DNA from: Hippopus hippopus
Taxonomy: Eukaryota > Mollusca > Bivalvia > Cardiida > Cardiidae
Reading direction: 5' to 3'
DNA length: 64,000 bases
Assembly: GCA_946811185.2 (NCBI GenBank)
Contig: OX328109.1
Location: 3,782,001 to 3,846,000 of the forward strand
Part shown: positions 10,655 to 21,505 of the stretch, one piece after another
How the letters are laid out: each line of letters begins with the position of its first letter
How positions within the stretch are numbered: position 1 is the stretch's first letter
Notes under the pieces: generated by a model
Told to the model about the DNA's origin: nothing
The model's database searches: none
The model's input: the letters and a program-made list of their open reading frames with translations, nothing else
Made by a program: the position numbers and the translations under genes

Positions 10655-10843
10655 CGGGCCAAAATTCACCAACCATTCTACTAACATTTTTAGTCTCATT
10701 ATGAATTCAGAATGTAACTAAATTTTTTATAGGCTTAACCATTTGGTTTATCCAATCAGAAATTGTGTTACTTTGAAATTCAGAAATTCTTGAGGATAAG
10801 ATTAAGAGAGCAAGGAGGAATGGTTGGTGGAATTGCTCAGGGC
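10655..10843. mobile_element. MITE E, copy 4
   Basis: CACCAACCATTCTAC on the left and GAGGAATGGTTGGTGG on the right are inverted. The centre has TAGGCTTAACC..GGTTTATCCAATCAG. Confidence 0.7.
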
Positions 10844-10969
10844 ACGTAGGTCAGAATTTAGTTTCCGAAATGCAAAGTAAGATTAAAGACTGCTATACAT
10901 ATTCATTGAAATTACAAAAAACAAAACCTCTCTACGTCGAAGTCACGGGATTAAAGAACATCTATGATG

Positions 10970-11475
10970 ATCCATGCGCTGGCAAAAGGGGGTTTAATGC
11001 ATCTCCGTGATGCAATATATCGAGCGATATAATTGGTCTGCAACATGCGAAAAGGGGCTTTCGGACATCTGCGTAAAGTGCCGTCTCGGATCAGCCTGCG
11101 CAGTCCGCGCAGGCTAATCCGAGACGGCACTTTACGTCAACATTTGATTTTGTCCTATAGTAGGCTTGAGTGAAACAGAAAATCACACAAGATCGGAAAG
11201 TGTTGTCTCGGACTAGTCTGCGCGGACTGCGCAGACTGATTCGAGACGACACCTTACGCAAATGTCCGAATGCCCTTTTTCGCCTGTTGCAGGCCATATC
11301 ATATAATAATGCATCCATAAAATCCATAAGGTACACTCTTCCTTTGACATGCACAAAATCGACCAATAACAAAAAGTATCGACCCAGGTCAGCCTGCGCG
11401 CACTGTGCAGGCTGAATTGAGTCGATAATTTTCTTCAAATGCATTAAACCCCTTTTCTCAGAGCATGGCTCAAAT
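10970..11475 (-). mobile_element. MITE A, copy 7, split by MITE D
   Basis: The left part (GCTGGCAAAAGGGGGTTTAA, to about 11034) and the right part (from about 11296, with CCATAAAATCC and the hairpin GTCAGCCTGCGCGCACTGTG, ending CAGAGCATGGCTCA) make one A element. The D copy at 11035-11295 interrupts it, so D arrived later. Confidence 0.75.
11035..11295. mobile_element. MITE D, copy 1, nested in A
   Basis: Family D is about 260 bp with inverted ends GGCCTGCAACACGCGAAAAG, then TTCGGACATTTGCGTAAAGT and GTCTCGGAT. It has two hairpins (CAGCCTGCGCAGTCCGCGCA; CTGCGCGGACTGCGCAGACT) joined by TTAGATTTTGTCCTACAGTA-type sequence. All of these are visible here. The hairpin core is shared with family A. 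Confidence 0.8.
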
Positions 11476-11694
11476 ATTTATCGAAGGGGTTGGGGGGAAG
11501 TCTCTACGTCTAAGTCATGTAGTTATAGAACATTTATATCTATCTGCCTAAAACTCATGAAATTGATTTATATCGGTTACAGCGCATCTGTTCTATGTCC
11601 GTCTGTTTTGTCTATTCACTTACCTTGATTTGCATTCTTCTCTCATTTCACAGATATAATTTTTCTCCGTAGTTTATTTCTATCACTGTTTTTG

Positions 11695-11807
11695 ACCGCT
11701 CTCTCTCTCTCTCTCTCTCCCTCACTTTCTTTGTCTGTCTGTCTGTCTGTCTCTCTATTTGTCTATCTGTCTGTATCTGTCTCTGTCTGTCTGTCTCTGT
11801 CTGTCTG

Positions 11808-11841
<34 letters not shown>

Positions 11842-11850
11842 TCTCTCGTG
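11695..11850. repeat. CT/GTCT microsatellite
   Basis: Runs of CT, GTCT and TCTG. Open frames on both strands over this stretch (SLSLSLS..., RERERER...) are simple-repeat artefacts. Confidence 0.9.
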
Positions 11851-12297
11851 TTTGGGGTTGTGTGTGGGGATGGATGCGGAGGTGGGGGTATGTTTCTATC
11901 TTTCTTTTCTCTCGCTCTACCATTTCTTTTTCTCTCAAGAAGTCTCTTGTTCGTCTTGCTTTTTGACTGGTGCAATACCTCGTTTAAAAAAAAAACAATT
12001 TTTAATCCAATTAAAAAAAGTTCTTTTCTTTCTTCAATTTTTTTCTTTTTTCATCCTATAGAAACTAACTTTTCTTTCCTCAAATACATGTCTTTCTCCT
12101 TTCATATAGTTACAGTCAAAGAAAAACTTGGACAGAAATGGGTTAAACACAGACCTATATATTATTTCCTCAGACGGAGAGATAAATTTCGATTGATTAC
12201 ACGTTTAAAATTCTGATAACGATAAAGTAACGCATTCTAAATTTCCCCAAAGTACAGAGTGCCCGTAAATGTCTGATCTAGAATTACCTATAAAATA

Positions 12298-12560
12298 TGA
12301 GCCTTGCTCCTGCAAAACCAGGCTTGATGCATCTCCGTGATACATGATACCATGCAAGTTATCACATAATTAAGGATCCATAATAGCCACTTTTTTAATG
12401 ACCGATTCAATCATTAGGTAGACTGGTCCTTGGACATACAGAAAATTGACCAAAAGCGAAAAGTTTTGGCCCAGGTCAGCCTGCGCGGACTGCACAGGCT
12501 GACCTGGACCAAAACTTTTTGTAGGTGCATTAAGCTCCCTTTTCACGAAAGCGTGGTTCA
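12298..12560 (-). mobile_element. MITE A, copy 8
   Basis: Full-length minus copy from TGAGCCTTGCTCCTGCAAAA to AAGCGTGGTTCA, with the hairpin GTCAGCCTGCGCGGACTGCA intact and an unusual CCAAAACTTTT flank. Confidence 0.75.
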
Positions 12561-12656
12561 TATATAAGTTACTTAAACTCTGTACAAGGAAGGAAATCTT
12601 TTCAGTCTTTTTAAAATTCTTTTGGGACTTCCTTGGCTGAGGCATAAATCTTTACC

Positions 12657-12966
12657 GCCGAGCCCCGGTAGCGCAGTCGGTAGCATACAGAACTTGAGCA
12701 CAGGGGGTCGCTGGTTCCAATTCCCAGCTCGGCCAATTTCTTTCCGAAGATTGATGAGGGTCATTGCGACAGGATTCATTCCTCTCTCGCAGCTGATCAT
12801 TGTTTCAGCGATGGTTATGTGGGCATAGCAGCCAGTGGCTTGGGAAGAATATTTTGCGAAGTACAGGTGACAGGAGATCTAGAAAACTATGGATAGATGC
12901 ACTGGTCGCCGCGATATAAATGAAATAATGTTGAAAGTTGCGTTAAACACCATACAATCAATCAAT
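12657..12966 (+). mobile_element. tRNA-derived SINE, full length
   Basis: The head reads AGCCCCGGTAGCGCAGTCGG (A box) and CGCTGGTTCCAATTCCCAGC (B box). The body carries GACAGGATTCATTCCTCTCT, CTGATCATTGTTTC, GGCTTGGGAAGAATATT and GGTCGCCGCGATATAAATGA, then GCGTTAAACACCATACAATC and an AATC tail. This is the commonest SINE in the window. tRNA-derived SINEs depend on LINE proteins for movement. Confidence 0.8.
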
Positions 12967-13113
12967 CTTACCTCTTTACCACGCGACAAGTTACATTGGA
13001 AGCATACATTTTGCAGAAGACATTTTAAATGAAGCTCTTGATAGGTTTTTAATGATAAGCAGAAAGAACATTTGTCTATTTTAAGAAAGATGTTTAAAAT
13101 AAGAAGAGAAAAA

Positions 13114-13156
<43 letters not shown>
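13114..13156. repeat. GA microsatellite
   Basis: Pure GA run of about 40 bases. Confidence 0.9.
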
Positions 13157-13159
<3 letters not shown>

Positions 13160-13775
13160 GGCTGTCTGCAGTACCTTCAGGGATTTGAGTTTTATTAAGA
13201 CCTTAAAGCTGAATAAAACTTAATGGTAAAGAGTTCTCTAGAGCGAGTCCCATGACAACAACATTTTTTTTTTTACAGTACCAGATTTATAATCATTTTA
13301 AATTCAGACCGATCTCAGATTATCTTTACTGTGGCTTACTTCCGGATCGCCTGGCCATCTTGAAACGTAATACGTAGTATATATACACCGGATTTCGGTA
13401 TTTACGTATCTCATTTCAAAACAGTAGCTGTCTAATTTACATAATCCTGTTGAATTAGATTTTTTTACATAATCCTGTTGTTTGAAAATTATTTACATCT
13501 TTAACCATTTTGAGATTGTGATGAAGAAAATTCGTTTATTAGAACAACGGTGTACAGCTTCACGGTTTGATTTATATTTTACTTGTTTTGTGTTCAACAT
13601 CGTTTTACAACATAACGTCAGTTATAATGCGGTCACAAGGACACCTATTCATCTATTTCAAAAGTATCTACACACTTTGATATATAAGAGTATATCAGGA
13701 AAATTCAGCAGGATGGATTTCAAATGGAATGCCAAAATATTACCAGACAGTTTACATTCTTTCTTTCTTTGTTCA

Positions 13776-13950
13776 TATGGTGTTTAAAACCGTTTTCAAC
13801 ATTATGTCAGTTATATCGCGGCGGCCAGTGCTCCTTCTTATCCTTTCCCGGAGTTTTCTTTTACAAGTTTTTGCACCATATTCTTCTCAAGCCATTGGCT
13901 GCTTTCCAACATAGCAATCGTCGAAACAATGGTCAGCGGTGAGAGAGGAA
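13776..13950 (-). mobile_element. SINE, 5'-truncated, minus strand
   Basis: From the tail inward: GGTGTTTAAAACCGTTTTCA, TATCGCGGCGGCCAGTG, CCATTGGCTGC and CAATGGTCAGCGGTGAGAGA. These match the middle and 3' end of the SINE at 12657. The tRNA head is missing. Confidence 0.7.
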
Positions 13951-13963
13951 AGAACTTTTACAT

Positions 13964-14186
13964 GTAAGCCATGCTCTGTGAAAAAGGAGTTTAATACAAC
14001 TGCGTAAAAAAAAGTATCGACCCAAGTCAGCCTACGCAGTCCGTGCAGGCTAATATGGGTCGAAACCTTTTGCTAGTAGTCGATTTTCTGCATGTCAAAG
14101 GACCATTCTCCCTCATGATTCAGTCGGTTGTTACACAAAATGGATTTTATGAATCCATAATTATATGAAAACTTGCTCGGTATTAT
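13964..14186 (+). mobile_element. MITE A, copy 9, truncated at MITE D
   Basis: TAAGCCATGCTCTGTGAAAA, a diverged hairpin (GTCAGCCTACGCAGTCCGTG) and the AT-rich arm are present. After CTTGCTCGGTATTATGG the sequence passes straight into D, and the A right end is absent on D's far side. Confidence 0.7.
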
Positions 14187-14447
14187 GGCTTGCAACACGC
14201 GAAAAGGGACATTCGGACATTTGCGTAAAGTGTCTTCTCGGATTAGCCTGCGCAGTCCGCGCAGGCTAATCCGAGACGGCACTTTACGACTACATTAGAA
14301 TTTGTGCTACAGTAGACTTGTGCAAAACAGAAAATTACATAAAAACGGAAAGTGTCGTTTCGGATTAGTCTGCCCGGAATGCGCAGACTGATCCGAGACG
14401 ACACTTTACGCAAATGTCCCAATGCCCCTTTTCGCGTGCTGCAGGTT
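14187..14447. mobile_element. MITE D, copy 2, abutting A
   Basis: Both D hairpins and both inverted ends (CTTGCAACACGCG ... CGCGTGCTGCAGG) are present. Confidence 0.8.
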
Positions 14448-14483
14448 TTATATCATTACAGTAAAGCACTTACCATTATTTCA

Positions 14484-14720
14484 TCCACTAACTCTCAACC
14501 AAACGACAAAATTTAGACTCATCCAGATTAAAAGCATTTGCAGACGACAAATCATAAGTCGCTAAAAATCAAAGTAGTTGTCGTTGATAGGATAGAAAAC
14601 ATTGTGGGAAAAGGAGAAAATGCTGGTTACCAGCATTTTCTCCTTTTCCCATAATGTTTTCAAAAGTTCTTTTACTATGGAGTCATTAAAACTCGGGATT
14701 TTGTGGCCGTATAGGGTTAA
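14484..14720 (-). mobile_element. MITE B, copy 4
   Basis: Read on the minus strand. From the left: CCAAACGACAAAATTTAGAC, GCATTTGCAGACGACAAAT, then a nearly perfect hairpin around AAAGGAGAAAATGCTGG, ending in GTATAGGGTTAACC. Confidence 0.75.
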
Positions 14721-14873
14721 CCTTTTTTTATCGTTGATAGGGAAGAAAACATTGTGGGAAAAGGATAAAATGCTGGTTACCAGCATTTTGTCCTTTTCCC
14801 ACATTGTTTTCAAAAGTCCTTTTACTATGGATTCCTCAAAACTCCGGACTTTATGGTAAAGGGTTGACCCTTT
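14721..14873 (-). mobile_element. MITE B, copy 5, tandem partial
   Basis: It repeats the hairpin and right half of copy 4 (TTATCGTTGATAGG.AAGAAA, AAAAGGATAAAATGCTGG, ending GGTAAAGGGTTGACCC). With copy 4 it forms a head-to-tail pair sharing the TATCGTTGATAGG junction. Confidence 0.7.
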
Positions 14874-15008
14874 AAAATGATTTTTTAAAAATGATAACAA
14901 TAATTCCACAAGCCATTAGGTTTACATCAGGGCAAAACTATTAATCTAGTTTCATACAATAAGCAGTTCAGATCTTTATCGAACCCTTTCCATACCTAAG
15001 AGGCAAAA

Positions 15009-15045
15009 TTTGATCTTGGATCTACAGTGTGCGTTATTTTATAAG
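15009..15045. mobile_element. MITE C fragment
   Basis: Only TTTGATCTTGGATCTACAGT and a few flanking bases remain. Confidence 0.35.
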
Positions 15046-15089
15046 ATATTCTGATCAAACTGATCACAGAAATGCTATCATTAGACTTT

Positions 15090-15204
15090 TTAAGGTCTAC
15101 GGCCCTTAACTCTCATATTAAAAGACGGAAGCTGCCGAGATTGGCCGAATAGCCTTTACGAAAACGTCTATGTTTACCGATGAGTTAGGGGCCGTTGACC
15201 TTAA
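15090..15204. mobile_element. TTAA-flanked piggyBac-like MITE, 107 bp
   Basis: TTAA at 15090-15093 and 15201-15204 flanks a 107-bp element. Its ends are GGTCTACGGCCC and GGGGCCGTTGACC, inverted to each other. The interior includes GACGGAAGCTGCCGAGATTG and TTTACGAAAACGTC. TTAA duplication is the hallmark of piggyBac-type insertion. A head-to-tail dimer of the same element lies at 44182-44395. Confidence 0.75.
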
Positions 15205-15337
15205 GTCACACTCTGGATGTGAATACTACAATAATGCTTTCGAAGTCTTTTTTCAAGGTCTTCTACTGTTCGTCATCAGAAATGTATTTAGAAAGATTCC
15301 CATGAAAAATTGTGACTAGTATTTGCTTTCTAAGTGG

Positions 15338-15660
15338 ATTGTTACGACTTTAAGAACGGTGAAGCGGTGTACTTCCGGCGAAGAAATATACTGTGTAGGT
15401 GTATATCAAGCTATGCGTTGTCTGCGCATGTCATATTCTTCAAAGACTCGACCTGTCTGCTATGACGCGTCACCAATCCCCGTATACCTGGGAAAAGTAA
15501 GGCTTATACCGAAGCTATTAGCCTATTACCCAAGCGTGTAGGGGCTGTTTTAATAAATGGCCGGTGCACAGGCTACATGCTAGGCGATCATAGCTGAATG
15601 AATTGCAAAAGGTAGCGTTTTATTGAGTAAACGTTTATTTCGTTTTGAATTTCAAAGTAA
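15338..15660 (+). repeat. Interspersed repeat G, copy 1
   Basis: Blocks TACTTCCGGCGAAGAAATAT, TGTCTGCGCATGTCATATTC, AATGGCCGGTGCACAGGCTA and AACGCTTTATT-type sequence recur in inverted form at 31405-31465 and 31905-32155. In the second copy the two blocks lie in the opposite relative order. Open frames in it are unrecognisable. The class is unknown. Confidence 0.5.
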
Positions 15661-15999
15661 CAGGGTCAGTATGCCCGCCAAGTGTCATGCAGGTGTTGCT
15701 GCACATGGAGGTCACACCCGATATTGACTTGGATTCCATATCTGTTGTATGTTTTAAGTTGAATAAAGAGCTAGCTCAAGATGAAATACAAGGGTTACCG
15801 AATTTTTTATTCTACGTACATATATATTACGGGTAATGGGTAATAATAGAATATAAAATTTCAGATTTCTAAGTATCTTCAAATTCAATCTGGTGTGTTA
15901 TTTGCAGAGAACAGCAGATACGAATCTACGGATATAATATAACTTGGCTATTACAGAGATCCAGAGAATTATTTTTGATATATTGTAGTTGCTTAAGTT

Positions 16000-16166
16000 T
16001 TTTAATTCCTTACCACATAGTCCTGAGTTTTAACGACCCGGGAAAGACAGCTTTTGAAAACATTGTGGGAAAAGGAGATAATACTGGTTATCAGAATTTT
16101 CTCCTAGTCCTACAATGTTTTCATATCATGGTCGTTAAAACATGGAACTGTATGGTAAAAGGTTGA
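16000..16166. mobile_element. MITE B, copy 6, short fully palindromic form
   Basis: Unlike other B copies, both halves are the same arm. CCTTACCACATAGTCCTGAG and TTTTAACGACCCGGG on the left are mirrored by TGGTCGTTAAAACATGGAAC and TATGGTAAAAGGTT on the right, around the AAAGGAGATAATACTGG hairpin. Confidence 0.65.
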
Positions 16167-16469
16167 GAAAAGCCTGTCCCTGCAGCACATACAGTCCGAA
16201 ATTTGAATTGTGGATCAAAAAATCGGCATGATCTTGGATCTACACTATCCAATATTTAGTCAAACAAAAACTTGCTATTATTGCAACACTTACATTTAGA
16301 CTTTCCACTAAATGTAGAAGTCGCGATCTTTTTAGCTTACCTCGATTATGCTGACTAATCAAAATGATAATTTTCAGCTAGGAAAAAAGTACGTATTATG
16401 TTATCATTGAATTTGGGGCTTCTTTTACCAGGATATTTCGACTTTGGCCTGCAGGCGAAAAAAATGAAC

Positions 16470-16478
<9 letters not shown>

Positions 16479-16531
<53 letters not shown>

Positions 16532-16542
16532 GGGGGGGGGGG
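16479..16542. repeat. GA, GACA and poly-G tract
   Basis: GA run, then GACA units, then about 12 G. Homopolymer length may be unreliable in the assembly. Confidence 0.9.
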
Positions 16543-16734
16543 CCAGTTGGGAGCTCAGCAATTTTGATTAGGGTAAACTGCGAAAAAAGAAAGAAAAAAA
16601 TCTTTAAAGAAAAAAATTATAATGTAATTCAGAGGATAGAAAGAAAAAGAAAACAGACAGATAGACATTTATTAATCTTGTAGTGAATCGGGTTATTTAG
16701 AGAAGTAAATTACGATAAAACAGGCCTATAAATA

Positions 16735-16999
16735 TAAGCCACGCTCTGTGAAAAAAGGGGGTTTAATGCATCTCTGTGATGCATTATACCAAGCAAGTCA
16801 TCACATAGTTATGGATCTGTAAAATCGATTTTATCTAACAACGGACTGATTCACGAGGTAGAAGGTCCTTGGACATGCAGAAAATAGACCAATACCAAAA
16901 AGTTCCGATCCAGGTCAGCCTGCGCGGACTGCGCAGGCTGACCTGGGTCGATACTTTTTGCAGATACATTAAACCCCCTTTTCGCAGAGCCTGACTCAT
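16735..16999 (-). mobile_element. MITE A, copy 10
   Basis: Full-length minus copy with an intact hairpin and near-consensus ends (AAGCCACGCTCTGTG ... CAGAGCCTGACTCA). Confidence 0.8.
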
Positions 17000-17105
17000 A
17001 TATACGAGAATCTCTGGTCTATAAACGTATTCCTCAGGCAGATGCTAGATTTGTTTATAAACAAAAATATCATATGGTCGTATTGCAGAGTTTTCTAAAC
17101 CCTTT

Positions 17106-17345
17106 TCGCCCGGCCGGTAAGCTCAGTGGTTAGCGTATCTGAATCGTGACCTGGTGGTTGCGCGTTGGATACCCGGTTGAGGAAATCTCGTTTTTCTGGC
17201 GATGTTTCGCCTCATGCATGTGAGAGAAGCAATCGGTGACGTGGAAAGAAAGCTGTGTCAGTACTGGTGTAAGAAAGACAGGAAACACATACGTAGATGC
17301 ACTGATCGCCGTGAGATGATCTAACCTATTTAAACGGTGTTAAAA
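17106..17345 (+). mobile_element. tRNA-derived SINE, second subfamily
   Basis: The head is CGGTAAGCTCAGTGGTTAGC (A box), with GATACCCGGTTGAGG in place of a clean B box. The body has GTTTCGCCTCATGCATGTGA and CCAGGAAACACA-like blocks, and it ends GGTGTTAAAATCCAATC. It resembles the copy at 59668 and differs from the 12657 subfamily. Confidence 0.65.
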
Positions 17346-17367
17346 TCCAATCTTTAAGAACCCAAAA

Positions 17368-17567
17368 GAACCCCTTTCCATACAATCTCGTGTTTTAAAA
17401 ACATGGAAGAAAATGGCTTTTGAAAACATTGTGGGGAAAAGAGAAAACGCTGGTGACCAGCATTTCCCCTTTCCCACAATGTTTTGTAGTCCATTAACAT
17501 ATACATTTTTATTTCGATATCTGCAAATGCTTTCAACTTGGACAAGTCTAAAATTTTATCGTTGTGG
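17368..17567 (+). mobile_element. MITE B, copy 7
   Basis: AACCCCTTTCCATACAATCT on the left, the hairpin (GTGGGGAAAAGAGAAAACGC) and TTGGACAAGTCTAAAATTTT on the right. Confidence 0.7.
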
Positions 17568-17703
17568 TCATGCGTACTCATCAGAATTTTCTCAATGAGA
17601 CAAGTCTGATGAATCCCCACAACATAGGTTTGTGCAAAGAATTAAAGAGTTATTACTCTCTGAACCTGAAACTACTTCTTTTATCTGGCCCTCTTACGCC
17701 GGG

Positions 17704-18008
17704 CCGAGCTCCGGTAGCTCAGTCGGTATAGTGTGCAGGACTTGAGAACACGGGATCGTGGGTTCGATCCCCTGCTCGGCCAATTTCTTTTCGAGGATTG
17801 ATGATAGTCATTGCTACAGGATTCAATCCTCTCTCACCGCTGACCATTGTCTCGACGATGGTTATGTGAGAAAGCAGCCAATGGCTTGGAAAGGAAATTG
17901 TGCGGAGTACTTGTAAAAGAGACTCCAGGAAAGCATGGATAGGTGCACTGGCCGCCGCGATATAACTGAAATAATGTTGGAAACGGCGTTAAATCAATCA
18001 ATCAATCG
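17704..18008 (+). mobile_element. tRNA-derived SINE, full length
   Basis: A very clear head: GAGCTCCGGTAGCTCAGTCG and GTGGGTTCGATCCCCTGCTC. The body is as at 12657, ending AACGGCGTTAAATCAATCAA. The head keeps good A and B boxes, so this copy could still be read by RNA polymerase III. Confidence 0.85.
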
Positions 18009-18111
18009 ACCCTCTTACTCCGATATTGGATTGAACCCAAAGACAGTTATTCGTATATTCGTATTTTACTCCTTATGAGAAGATATATTTGGTCATTGCC
18101 CACGTTTCATA

Positions 18112-18200
18112 TACTCGTATATAGGACCTGACATAAATTGGCATTTGAGACAAACTTTTATTAAACGAATGTAGAAAAGAAATGTTATTTTACGAAATTT
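18112..18200 (+). repeat. Interspersed repeat J, copy 2
   Basis: GGACCTGACATAAATTGGCA, TTTGAGACAAAC and TTATTAAACGAATGTAGAAA match the copy at 28-125. Confidence 0.5.
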
Positions 18201-18409
18201 TGCGGGCTTTAATTTTTTTTTATTTGTCGACGGGTTTTATTAAATTTTACCGCAAAAGCTAATGAATGTCAATTTCTTTTTTTCTGTATGTGAAAAAATA
18301 TTGTTCATGATAGGCTAAAATACAGGCCAACATGTACATGTGTTTTGAGATTTACGCCAAACCTATCCACTTCTTTGACATGTACATTACGAACGAAAAA
18401 ATTGTTTTG

Positions 18410-18570
18410 CGGACAGTGTAGATTAAGATCAGACTGCACAGAACGTGCAGTCTGATCTTGGATCTACACTGTCCGATAAGGATATATTTTTCCCCCATAA
18501 ATAACTTTGAAATAGCAACATTTGGGGTTTTACTATCGATTTTGAAGTTTCATGTTAGTTATTTAGCAGG
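18410..18570. mobile_element. MITE C, one-hairpin copy
   Basis: GCGGACAGTGTAGATTAAGA, then GATCAGACTGCACAG with its complement, then the AT-rich interior (AATAGCAACATTTGGGGTTT) up to about 18570. The second end is missing. Confidence 0.7.
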
Positions 18571-18831
18571 CTCACGTTTAATACTGGTACATTTACCAAC
18601 CTTTCGGTAATATCTTATTACTTTATAGGCCGCAAGGCTGGAACCTGGGATCATTTTAGATCATTATATTTATTTGTTCTGTGAGATCTGAAGCATCGAA
18701 ACAGATTCTCTTCCAAGAAAATTTGGAAAGTGTCATATTCTGTTTGCTTTCTTTATTATCAGCGAGTGAATAATCAAATATTTGATAGAAATCTTTCTAA
18801 AAAAGTTTCTCCAAGCGTTGTGGAAATATAT

Positions 18832-19170
18832 ACAGCCATGCTCTGTGCAAAGGGGGTTTAATGAATCTGCAAAAAGTATCATGCCATGTAAGCCTGCGCA
18901 GTCCGTATTTTATCGAGAAATAATGGCGGATTATGGTTTGATATTTCCTGGTTACGACTAGTGAAGAGTTGCACGGATATCACAATCGATTGGTGTCTCT
19001 AAACCATAGTTTTTGAAGGCCGTTTATTCGAAACTCAGCAAATTCTGAAACCATCGAAAACTGTTTCCTAACCCGTGCAGAAAAAGCTCCGTTCATTTTC
19101 TGCATGTCTAAGGATCGTACTACCTTAAGATTTGGTGAGACAAAATGGATTTTATGGATCCATAATTATG
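18832..19170 (+). mobile_element. MITE A, copy 11, broken at the hairpin apex and hit by a SINE
   Basis: The left end and first hairpin arm stop at GCCTGCGCAGTCC (18904). About 170 bases of unrelated sequence follow (it includes 'tcgagaaataatggcggatt', similar to the reverse of 39470-39500). A then resumes (TTTTCTGCATGTC, TTTTATGGATCCATAATTAT) until the SINE at 19171. Confidence 0.6.
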
Positions 19171-19477
19171 TTGATTGATTGTATGGTGTTTAATGCCGTT
19201 TTCAACATTATTTCAGTTATATCGCGGCGGCCAGTGCACCTATCTATGCTTTCCTGGAATCTCTTTTACCAGTACACCGCACAATTTACTTTCCAAGCCA
19301 CTGGCTGCTTTCCCACATAATCATCGTCGAAACAATGGTCAGCGGTGAGAGAGGAATGAATCCTGTCGCAATGACTATCATCAATCCTCGGAAAGAAATT
19401 GGCCGAGCCAGGGATCGAACCAACGATCCCCTGTCCTCAAGTACTGCACGCTACCGACTGAGCTACCGGGGCTCGGT
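19171..19477 (-). mobile_element. tRNA-derived SINE, full length, minus strand
   Basis: Read in reverse: AGCCCCGGTAGCTCAGTCGG (A box), GTTGGTTCGATCCCTGGCTC (B box), the standard body, and a tail that abuts the interrupted A element. Confidence 0.85.
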
Positions 19478-19697
19478 CCATACTCATGTGATGACTAGCC
19501 TAGCACCGGTCGAGTTGCGCCGGTCGTCCTAGAGTACAGTACTGCAGAGACCCAGCCGAATATCAGTGAAATCAAGGAAGCATGCGGACAACTGACTTGC
19601 CGCTGAGAAAGAACTGAAATACTATTGAAAACAGCGTAAAAGATTACTTACTCAGACAATTATTCATTTGACTACCAGCGAAACAGAAAAAAATATA

Positions 19698-19963
19698 AAG
19701 AGCCACGCTCTGGTAAAAGGGGGCTTAATGCATCTCCGTGATGCATCATACCAAGCAAGCCATCACATAAGTATGGATCCATAAAAGCCATTTTTTTAAA
19801 CAACTGGCTAAATCATGAGGTAGACTGGTCCTTTGACATACAGAAAATCGACCAATAGCGAAAGGTTTCGGCCCAGGTCAGCCTGCGCGGACTGCGCAGG
19901 CTGACCTGGGTCGATACTTTTCGCAGATGCATTTAAGCCCCCTTTTTCACTGAGCATGCCTCA
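19698..19963 (-). mobile_element. MITE A, copy 12
   Basis: Full-length minus copy with a complete hairpin. ATATAAA is present just outside both ends, a likely remnant of the target duplication. Confidence 0.8.
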
Positions 19964-19989
19964 TATATAAAGAAAGGGAACATGTATTT

Positions 19990-20231
19990 CATGAATGTAC
20001 ATCTGCAAAAAAGTATAAACTCATGTCAGCCAGCGCATTCTGCGCAGGTTGACATCGGCTGAAACCATTTGCTAATTGTAATCTTTCTGCATGTCCAAGG
20101 ACCATTCTACCATACGATTCAATCGGTTGTTTCACAAAGGTGCTTTTATAGATCCGTTATAATGTGATGTCTTGCTTGGTATATATGCATCACAGAATGT
20201 ATCAAATCCCATTTTGCGAGAGCACGGCTAA
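19990..20231 (+). mobile_element. MITE A, copy 13
   Basis: Old copy: the hairpin GTCAGCCAGCGCATTCTGCG and the AT-rich arm are readable, and the right end GAGAGCACGGCTA is diverged. It lies only about 25 bases from copy 12. Confidence 0.65.
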
Positions 20232-20534
20232 ATTTTAAGCTTTGTAGCAACCCCAGCAAAAAGAAGCAAACCTTTGTACTGAGTGTCTGATTAATAACAC
20301 TAGCGTAAAACACTTAACCGAGAAAAAAGATGAAGGCAAATGTGTCCTTTAGGGTAAGGACTTGTCTTTTGTTCAGAGCTTAATTTTATCCTTGTGTAAT
20401 GTTGAGGATGCATTCCATTACCTACTTATTTGCCATACACTCACAAAAAGTTATTACATAAAATGTTATGTTCGCTCTTCATTCATTCGGAAGTTACAAA
20501 TCGGAAACAGGATTCGTAATTAATACAGTATAAA

Positions 20535-20793
20535 TGAGCCATGCTCTGTGAAATGGGGTTTAATGCATCTGCAAAAAGTATCGACCCGTGTCAGCCTGCG
20601 CATTCCGCGCAAGCTGACATGGGTAGATACTTTTTTGCATTTTGTATGTTTTATGCATGTCCATGGACCATTCTACCTTATGATTCACTCAGTTGTTAGA
20701 CAAAAAGGAGTTTTTGGATCCATAATTATGTGATGGCTTGCTTGGTATCACGCGTTACAGAGATGCGTTAATACCCCTTAGGTCAGGGCTGAT
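20535..20793 (+). mobile_element. MITE A, copy 14
   Basis: TGAGCCATGCTCTGTGAAAT on the left, the hairpin GTCAGCCTGCGCATTCCGCG, and a right end diverged after ATGCGTTAATACCCC. Confidence 0.75.
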
Positions 20794-20896
20794 ATAGACC
20801 TGTGTTCTAACATATACATGTACCTAATATGCTTAACATTTAGGAGGACTTCAACAGATCTTATGAACTCTAAGCTGCTAAGCCTAAGGCTGCTAA

Positions 20897-21040
20897 AGGC
20901 GACTCGATGTGCATTTGCGGAAAGTGTAGATTTAGATCAGACTGCACAGAGCGTGTAGTCTGATCATGGATCTATATCGTCCTATAGGGTTAGTTTTTTT
21001 TTTCCTTGGCGGAAAGAACTAAAATCGCAATATTTGTGTT
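20897..21040. mobile_element. MITE C, one-hairpin copy
   Basis: GCGGAAAGTGTAGATTTAGA with the diverged hairpin GATCAGACTGCACAGAGCGT, then the interior AAATCGCAATATTTGTGT. Confidence 0.6.
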
Positions 21041-21041
21041 T

Positions 21042-21178
21042 TTCGTTAGCTTTTGACCTAATTCTTGTTATTAGTCTCGAAAAAATAAATAGTACATTGC
21101 GATTGGTCAAAAGTGTGGACATGTTTATCCTGCGCGCCTCTGCGGGCCTTTTCGCAGACATATTTGCGGGCCCATTTA
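21042..21178 (-). repeat. Interspersed repeat I, copy 1
   Basis: Read in reverse it carries GGCCCGCA..., 'aacatgtcc', 'ttttgaccaatcgca' and 'taggtcaaaagc' in the order seen at 27213-27335. Two copies; class unknown. Confidence 0.45.
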
Positions 21179-21505
21179 TGAGACCAATATACAAGGGTTG
21201 CTACCGTTATTGCCTCAGCAAAGGCGACCTGAGTTGCTTTTTTTTTTAAATAGAATAGATCATGAATGCGCCGTCTGGTCTCTGATCTACCTTATTCAGT
21301 ATCTTTTTAATCGTGATGACCAAAGAAGGCCATGCTCTATCTGACGGAACATATTCACTTATTTGGAACGATTGTTCATTGACTACATTCAACAAAGTCA
21401 TGTTCAACAGGATTCTAGTAATATTACGGTCGGTGTAAATCTAAGCTCAAGCTCAGACAACAAGTTCTGTGCAGGCGGATCTTGCACCACAACATTCAAA
21501 ATAAT

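Noticed and set aside
11648..12216. Long frames of S/L/V or R/E/T repeats
   Set aside because: They fall on the CT/GTCT microsatellite. The same applies near 9273, 16355, 26840, 41421 and 63324-63905.
14562..14909. Open frames with a repeated KEKMLVTSIFSFSHNVF peptide on both strands (also at 49450 and 50590-50930)
   Set aside because: They are translations of the MITE B hairpin, which reads open on both strands. There is no start context, splice signal or protein family.
17704..17790. A working tRNA gene at this SINE head (also at 12657, 19400 and 62533)
   Set aside because: A and B boxes are good, but the acceptor stems do not pair and a SINE body follows each, so these are SINE heads.
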